From Miscanthus floridulus (taxonomy: Eukaryota > Streptophyta > Magnoliopsida > Poales > Poaceae): a stretch of DNA of 64,000 bases. A program made the translations under genes and the position numbers. How positions within the stretch are numbered: position 1 is the stretch's first letter; the number at the start of each line of letters is the position of its first letter. The notes beneath the pieces are model-generated. The model was not told where the DNA came from and made no database searches. It was given only the letters and a program-made list of their open reading frames with translations. The stretch spans positions 71,579,533 through 71,643,532 of the forward strand of contig NC_089584.1 of the NCBI RefSeq assembly GCF_019320115.1. Reading direction: 5' to 3'. Shown here piece by piece: positions 57,001 to 64,000 of this stretch.

Positions 57001-60000
57001 AGAGAAAGACCAATGTCTCTATTGTAAGAAGACGGGACATTATAAGAAAGATTGTTCCGATTACTTAAAGATGATCATGGCAAAGAAAGGTGAGAACATT
57101 ATTACGTTCATAAATGAATCCCTGTATGTACAGTATTCGAAATCTACTTGGTGGATTGACTTAGGTGCAACTGTTCATGTTGCTAATTCTTTACAGGGAT
57201 TCCGTTCGACGAGGACTATGCAAAGAAGCGAAAGACACATTAAAGTTACAAATGGAGTCCGAGCAGATGTTGAAGCCGTTGATGATCTTTCTCTAGAGCT
57301 TGCTGATGGCTTCACACTTATACTTAGAGATGCTCTTTATGTTCCCTCATTATAGAGAAACTTGATTAGTGTTTCATGCTTGGACAATGATGGATATGAT
57401 TGCCATTTTGGAAATAGCAAATGTAAGATAACATTTAATAATATATGTGTTGGTCTTGCTATCTTACAAAATGAGCTTTATTTGTTATCACTACGTGATG
57501 ATGTAAATGTTGTATGCGATGATGGGAATGTTGCGTGCGACAATGTGAATGTATCCTCGTCTGCGGATGTAAACAGAAAACGAAAGAGAGCTCACGATGC
57601 GATGTTGAAATTATGGCACTGTTGTTTAGGCCATATTTCGAGGGGAAGAATAGAAAGACTAGTTAAGAATGATATTCTTCCTCCATTATAGCTCTCAGAT
57701 TTAGAACAATGCAGAGAATGCATAAAAGAAAATTATGTAAAGAAAATTAAGAAAGATGTCAAACGAAGCGTAGGAATTTTACAGATTATTCACATAGACA
57801 TATGTGGACCATTTCCTATAAAGAGTGTAGATGGTTATGATTCATTCATAACATTCACAGATGATTACTCCCGTTATGGCTACATTTATCCAATCAAAGA
57901 AAGAACAGAAGCATTGGATAAATTTAAGATATTTAAGGCAGAAGTTGAAAACCAACACAATTTAAAGATAAGATAGTCAGGTCCGACCGTGGGGGGGAGT
58001 ACTATGGTCGGCATACCCCATATGGCCAAGTTCCTAGACCTTTTGCAAGGTTCTTACAGGAGAATGGCATAGTAGCCCAGTATTCTACACCGAGTGAATC
58101 TCAGCAAAATGGAGTAGCTGAAAGGCGCAATCGTACCCTGATAGATATGGTGCATAGTATGATAAGTTACTCCACCTTACCGATGAGCCTGTGGATGGAG
58201 ACGTTAAAAATCATCATTCATATTCTCAATAGAGTACCAATTAAGTCGATGCCCAAAACACCGTATGAGTTGTGGACAGGAAGAGTACCCTCACTAAACC
58301 ACTTACGTGTGTGGGGGAGTCCTGCTGAGGCTAAAGTATTTAACCCAAACATTAGGAAGCTAGATCCCAAAACAGTGAGTTGTCATTTCATTGGTTACCT
58401 AGAAAAGTCAAAAGGTTTTCGTTTCTACTGTCTAGACAGACATACAAAGTTTATGAAAATGAGACACGCTGTCTTCCTAGAGGATGAAATAATGAGGGGG
58501 AGCATGGTAGCTCGAGAAATTGACCTTGAAGAGAAGCGGGTGTATGCGCCCACTCTAATGATTCATGAGCTATTTTTTTCACTACCTGCTGTCGCTGCAC
58601 CAACAGTACAAGATACTGTGGTGCCAGTACCTGTTGTTATTCTGCCTGTGGCAACAATGAATAATGATGAGGAACCTATTCTTCAAGATCCTATAGAACC
58701 TATTGCCACACATGAGGGGGAGCAACAACAGCCTCAAACAGAAGATGTGCCAAATGTGGAGGCCCCTAGAAGGTCTCAAAGAGTTACAAAATCAGTTATT
58801 CCTGCTAACTATGAAGTATACAACACTGAGGAATTTCAAATGGAGGATGATCCCACCTCATTTGAAGAAGCCATGAGAAGTGATCATTCATCAAAATGGC
58901 TTGAGGCCATGGAAGATGAAATGAAATCAATGAATGCCAATAAAGTTTGGGACTTGGAAATAATTGCTAAAGGAGCCAAAATAGTAGGTTGTAAATGGGT
59001 CTACAAAACAAAACTTGACTCTCAAGGGAATATAGAGAGATATAAAGCTCGACTTGTGGGAAAAGGCTTTACGCAAAGAGAAGGGATTGATTACAATAAG
59101 ACTTTTTTCAGTCTCATGTAAGGATTCGTTTAGAATCATAATGGCATTAGTGACACATTACGATTTAGAATTACATCAGATGGATGTAAAGACGGCATTT
59201 CTCAACGGAGACTTGGAGGAAAATGTTTACATGGCACAACCAAAAGGTTTTGTTATGGAAGAAAAAGAACGAATGGGATGCCGCCTAAAGAAATCCATTT
59301 ATGGATTAAAACAAGCTTTAAGACAGTGGTACTTGAAGTTTAATCAGACAATAAGGAATTTTAGGTTTAAAGAGAATGTTGAGGACAATTGTGTCTATGC
59401 AAAGTTTAAGAATGGGAAGTCTATCTTCCTTGTCCTGTATGTGGACGACATCTTACTTGCTAGTTGTGATGTCAGTCTACTACTGGAGACAAAGAAGTTT
59501 TTGTCTCAAAATTTGATATGACAGATCTTGGTGAAGCTTCGTTCGTTCTAGGGATCGAGATTCACCGAGATAGAAGTAAAGGGGTATTAGGACTGTCACA
59601 AAAGGCATACATAGAAAAAATCTTAAAGAAATTCAGTATGCACAAATGTAGTCCCTCACCTGCTCCTATAGTTAAGGGCGGCAGATATGGGGATTTTCAA
59701 TTCCCCAGGAACCAATATGAGATCGATCAAATGAAAGCAGTTCCATATGCTTCAGCTGTCGGAAGCTTACAATATACTCAAGTATGTACACGCCCTGACT
59801 TGACATTTGTTACCGAGTTACTCGGTAGATTCCAAAGCAATCCTAGAACAGAACACTGGAAATTAGTAAAGAAAGTCTTGCGTTATTTGCAAGGAATGAA
59901 AGGCCTCATGATGACATATAGAAGATCTGATTCACTCCATATAGTGGGATATTCATATTCTGATTATGCGGGAGATGATAGAAAATCCACGTCTAGATAT

Positions 60001-60410
60001 GTATTCACTCTCGCAGGGGAGCTATTTCATGGAAAAGCTCAATGCAAACCGTCACTACATCGTCCACAATGTATGCCGAGTTTGTAGCGTGTTATGAGAC
60101 AACGGGGCAGGTGAACTGGCTAAAGAAGTTCATACCCGGTGTGAAGGTGGTTAACGATATCTATAGACCACTTAAGTTATACTGCGATAATAATCTGACA
60201 GTACAGTATGCTCACAACAATAAGTCAAGTGGTGCTGCCAAACACATTGACATAAAGTATTATGTTGTGAAAGATAAAGTCAGGGATCATGTCATATGTC
60301 TTGAGTATATAAGTACCGAAAAGATGTTCGTGGATCCGCTTACAAAAGGCTTACCACCCAATGTGTTCAGAGAACGTGTAGTCGACATGGGTTTAAGCAA
60401 ACACCTATAA
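57001..60410 (+). pseudogene. Copia C pol: protease, integrase, RT, RNase H
   Basis: The protease has DLG in place of DSG (WWIDLGATVHVANS, about 57160). Integrase HHCC region 57600-57730; core from 57790 with HIDICGPF, with a frameshift near 57975. RT about 58960-59520 contains MDVKTAFLNGDLEE and YVDD (59438-59449). Frameshifts lie near 59105 and 59515. RNase H about 59930-60330, including KHIDIKYYVVKDKV, ends with KGLPPNVFRERV before the stop at about 60408. Confidence 0.9.
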
Positions 60411-60593
60411 TTCCTCGACAAAAGAAGGCCCAAAGATAAGTATCTATTTCAGAATAGAGTGGTGTGTTGTAGTTGTTAAATCTATTGGCAATGGACCATG
60501 ATAATGAGACATGCTCTATGCGCTAATCTGTAATGGAATGAACAAAAGTAAATGATATGAAAATGAAAGATGGAAGGATATCAAAGGGGAGAT

Positions 60594-61112
60594 TGTTAGA
60601 TTGATCTCTAATCCTAACTGGACCCAACGGCCTAGTTGGGCCTTTGATTCATGCCCTGATCGGGGGCGCCCAGCCCACCATGGCTGGAGGGCCCCTGTCA
60701 CACTGCGCTATAAAAAGAGGTGGGGGCTGGCGGCTCTTATCACGAGGTTCGCCTGAGCCAAGCTCTCCACCGACAAACCCTAATCCGATCTAGAGGGCAC
60801 GTAGCCAGTGACGGGAAGCCACCAGCCGTGCCACCACCGGACTCCACTGCCTTCACCACTGGTCGCCACAGCGCATCACCGACATCGTCTTCGCCGACCG
60901 TCGCTGCCCTAGCGCAGACATCGACTCCATGACGGATGCCAGTGGATCTTCCTCCACTACCATGTCAGGTTTGACGCGTCCATCTTCTACCTCTCCCTTT
61001 CTCTCGTTCTAGCTACTGCTACTGCTCTAGTAGTCATTCTATGGTTCATGCCACTATTCAACAGCAAGTATCCGACTAGATCTATGCTCTTAGTGATTCT
61101 ATAGATATAACC
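60594..61112 (+). repeat. 3' LTR of Copia C
   Basis: TGTTAGATTGATC...GATATAACC (CA end changed to CC). The LTR-borne ATG, the short Ser-rich exon and the TCAG|GTTTGA donor are kept. Confidence 0.95.
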
Positions 61113-61117
61113 ACAAA

Positions 61118-62390
61118 CTGTAGAGTTGGAGAGAGAGATTACCGGAGCTCCTAGGGCTAGGCGGATATGATAGCGTGGGTGGTGGTGGCGGATCTGAAGC
61201 CCAGGTGAGGTAGATCGGCGCGATGGCGTCGGTGTCCCAAACTCAGGCGGCGACGGTGGAGGCAGCAACGAACGAATCAGGTATCCCATGGTGAGCGCTT
61301 GGAGTGGAGTAGCACCCGTGGTAGTAGAGTCGCGGATGATTGAGGGTACTGGCGGCGGTGGTGACGACGAAGATGGGGCTCGCGTGTGTGTAGAAGCCGA
61401 CCACAGCAGCCGAGCCATTTTGTCAGGTAGCAGCGAGCCAGCGCTGGGAGGCGAAGTGAGCCTGTTGAGTAGGAATTTTTTTAATTTCAACCTTTTTTTG
61501 AAACTAATTTTAAATCTAACACGTCCGATTTTTTTTAAAAAAATAACACTTTTGGCCGCGCCTATTGCCCTGGCGCGGCCAAATGCCTGTGCCGCGCCAT
61601 ACATGGTGGCGCGGCATAGGGCTGACGTGGCGGCGACCAAGAGCGATGACCGCTGACGGGGCAGGGCCTGCCGCGCCACCCATCTTGGCGCGGCAGTGCC
61701 GCACCAGGGGTCATGGCGCGGCTGGGCCAAATAAAACCCCGCAGCTAGTCATGCTAGCCTGAGCAGCAAGCCTGCCCGCCGCCAACCCGGCGGTACCTGG
61801 ACGGTTTAATCGGAACGCGTCGCGCCGATGGTGGGAGTTGTTGTAAGTATTGTTTGACGTAAAATGAATAGTGAATTTGTTTCTATATTTTGTTAAATTT
61901 TTTCAAGGCCGAATAGAGAAATTGATAAGGCAATTGATATTTTTTCCGTCTTTCATAGTACGGTTAAACACCATGTTAACTAATCGATTCCAAAAAATTG
62001 GATCGGATTGAAACGAATATTTTTTGAAAGCCGTTTTTTGAACTAGTTGCTACTTAATCTCGCAAGCAGTGATGTCGCGACGCATTGAAATGAATATGAA
62101 GCAAATAACATAAGTTGACAAGCTGCCACATAAGTTTGACTTAAGTTCGATATAACATAACCAAATAAGCCTGCAAGTTTCGGACCCCAATAATAGTTTG
62201 ACCTAACAAACTAAGACCCAGGAGTGTAAGGATTCCTCAGACGCCTATGTCTCTTCGGATTTGTTGGCAACACATTGGGAGTGTAGCCAACGTCGGTGCG
62301 GTCGCGTCGCTAGTGCGTACGGCTCGTACCCTGCAAGTATGTGATATGCACGATTACTTAGAATTATTTGTGATCGTTAGTTCATGTAGC
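61118..62390. other. Unassigned region with GGCGCGGC-rich segment
   Basis: 61560-61735 contains repeated GGCGCGGC/GCCGCGCC words in both orientations (CTGGCGCGGCCAAATG, GTGCCGCGCCATACATGG, TTGGCGCGGCAGTG), a pattern I associate with transposons that carry plant-mobile-domain genes. No gene recognised in 61118-61500 despite several open frames. Confidence 0.4.
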
Positions 62391-64000
62391 CTACGTATTT
62401 AAAGAAACTACCTTTGTTAGTACCTGTGATGCTCCTTGGGTGCCAAGCGGGGCACCACCTAGCTGAGACATGCCGATCTCGTCCTGCGACCCATCTTCCC
62501 ACTCGTCGTCGTCCTCGTCGTCCTTGATTGCAGGGTCCTTCCCAGCGCTATAATGTGGTGGTGTACGCACTGCGGAAGTGGCACCTGTCACCGGCTGAGA
62601 AGAGCCAGCTGGCGTCCTCAAAGAGGCTGAAGACGTACCACCCGACTGCGCTGGGAATGGCGGTTCCTCATAAGGAGTCTCCATGCAGCTCAACTTTTGA
62701 GCTAGCTTCCTATAGCTCTTCTTCACCTTCTGCATAAATAGACGTTAAAGTTAGCGTATTTCACAAACGCATATACACTAAAGAAACAATTTCGGAACAG
62801 ACTAGTTTATGTTTACCTCCACAAAAGCCTCGAGAACGCCTGGCCCCTGCCCTCTAGACTCGTGAAGCCGGTACACTGCTTCATTGGACAGTCTCGACAA
62901 TTATGTCGCCTGGGTTTAGAAACGCAGTTGAACATTTTTAGTATACATAATTAATACCAAATGGATAACAAATTGTACCATTCAAGTATCTTACCACGTA
63001 TCTTTGTAGCAGGGCTCTCTGTAGCTATGTGTCCTCTCTAGTGGCAACATCATACACATCTTCAATCATATCTTTCTCCGAGTCCTCGTCAATCGCCTCC
63101 TTAGTGTACGGGGGCTTGATATGTGTCCTCGTAGACCTGTGAAGCCAGCGCAGGTACTCGTCGAAGGTGTGCTGGTCGTGTGGAGGACCCGCAAGAACCG
63201 GCTGCCGTTCCCTGGTCTCCTACAAGTGGATGTACGCGCTATGTGTCACGCGCCAATCCTTGGTCTTGTACCTCTTCCTGTGGTCAAACCTGCAACAAAA
63301 CGATGTTAGTTCTACCACACACACACCTCTGGATTGTAGCTCTGTTATTAATAAGTAACGCACCCGTGCAATACTTGGTTGGTGGAGTAAAGCGGTGGTG
63401 GGCAGCCTGTCATTCTTCCAAACTGTCTGCAGACCCTGACGGGGTAGTGAATCTTGACCACATGGAAGAAAATAAGAGGGACATTGCAGCGATACTCCTC
63501 TGACTCGTCCCTAGTGACAGGACTGAGATAGTTCTAGAACTCCAGAGCATCCCAAGAACACTAATGCACCTGAACATTTCGTAATTGAGTTAGGCTGTGA
63601 TATAGTGTAGATCGAACAAGACACAGGTATGATAGTAAAAAGAGCGTAACATGGTGCTCTGTTAGGACGTCAAGACCGTCCGTGTACTCCCTGTACTTGC
63701 GCCTTGCATTCCCTCTAACTAACTCTGATTCCGTCCAGATAAACAGAGCTGTAGGGAGTGTATCCTGCCCGTTCCATTGCTGCATTAAACACGATAATGA
63801 ATTAGCCATTAATAAACTCATCATATGTAACCATATCGAAGAATATAATGAATCCAAGTACTTACCGGTAAACCCATATTAAGGGGCCTCCCAACGGGCC
63901 ATCGTTCCCAACACCAAACCTGGAGTAGGTACGAGCAACCCCCAATGTTCGCATACCCTAAGGTGCGACGACAGGCAACGCATAGTTGTCGATACGTCCA
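62391..64000 (-). pseudogene. Plant mobile domain (PMD / MAIN-like) transposon gene, decayed, 5' end outside window
   Basis: Exons on the minus strand: >64000-63866 (ends WPVGRPLNMGLP), 63779-63651 (QWNGQDTLPTALFIWTESEL, DGLDVLTEHH), 63569-63364 (NVPLIFFHVVKIHYPVRVCRQ, then PPPLYST), 63289-62995 (FDHRKRYKTKDWRVTHSAYI, LAGPPHDQHTFDEYLRWLHR), 62909-62817 and 62729-62391. All have GT-AG sites and the joints I checked keep frame. The motif set fits the aminotransferase-like plant mobile domain found in many grass transposons. Stops in the third and fourth exons show decay. The last exon is an acidic, Ser/Thr/Pro-rich tail. Confidence 0.75.

Larger units (their letters stand above)
54456..61112 (+). 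mobile_element. Copia retrotransposon C (complete, TSD ACAAA)
   Basis: LTRs at 54456-54974 and 60594-61112 (519 bp each), perfect TSD ACAAA (54451-54455 and 61113-61117). PBS TGGTACCAGAGCCAT (54976-54990) fits initiator tRNA-Met. PPT TCAAAGGGGAGAT lies before the 3' LTR. Best preserved of the three Copia elements, but still with stops and frameshifts. Over the first 170 bp the LTRs differ at roughly a dozen sites, so the insertion is not recent. Confidence 0.95.

Noticed and set aside
60987..61730. 247-residue minus-strand open frame across the end of Copia C and beyond
   Set aside because: It runs from the 3' LTR into unrelated flank, has no known domain and is Ser/Pro/Arg-rich; chance frame in GC-rich DNA.

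Overview
This is a plant nuclear window, almost certainly from a grass, and my guess is the panicoid/Andropogoneae side (Sorghum, Saccharum or Miscanthus relatives). The evidence is the transposon content: Tat- and Athila-type Gypsy elements, Copia elements, CACTA elements with a Ulp1-like protease gene, Stowaway and Tourist MITEs and a Helitron-type 3' end. The only protein gene had GC-rich exons. The species call is inference from recognised families, not a search result. Only one intact host gene is visible: a four-exon leucine-rich-repeat receptor-like kinase on the minus strand (6160-9621). Its kinase domain lacks the usual catalytic residues. Nearly everything else is transposable elements or gene fragments.

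Layout. 1-4940: 3' part of a Tat-like Gypsy element, with a spliced antisense ORF and a 3' LTR carrying nine perfect-period 29-bp repeats. 4941-9900: the LRR receptor pseudokinase with its UTRs and promoter. 10077-13448: several MITEs and a small inverted-repeat transposon. 14225-17136: fragments of three genes (GH1 beta-glucosidase, an RRM protein, an unidentified Ser/Pro-rich protein) in one orientation, followed by a Helitron-like 3' end. 18579-30938: a four-deep nest, Stowaway MITE > Tourist-like MITE > 11.85-kb Athila-type Gypsy element > truncated Gypsy element; the first two levels are supported by TSDs and the Athila by a perfect 5-bp TSD. 31-34.8 kb: MITEs and a non-autonomous CACTA element. 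34943-41686: a complete Copia element (A, TSD ATATG). 41709-46925: a related, decayed Copia element (B) that starts 22 bp after A and has a truncated 3' LTR. 47388-47845: a two-exon Rab GTPase fragment. 49225-53542: a decayed CACTA gene with a Ulp1-type protease domain, and the CACTA 3' end. 54456-61112: a third complete Copia element (C, TSD ACAAA). 62391-64000: a decayed plant-mobile-domain gene running off the window.

The most interesting signal is shared by the Copia elements. In A and C the first ATG downstream of the LTR TATA box lies inside the 5' LTR in good Kozak context. It opens a very short Ser-rich exon that ends at a phase-1 GT donor. A TTTTCAG acceptor 1.4-1.5 kb downstream continues in frame into gag (joint ...G-YN in both). 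The candidate intron removes the end of the LTR, the primer-binding site and the leader. This would make gag mRNA and reverse-transcribable genomic RNA separate molecules, and it leaves a start codon plus splice donor in every 3' LTR.
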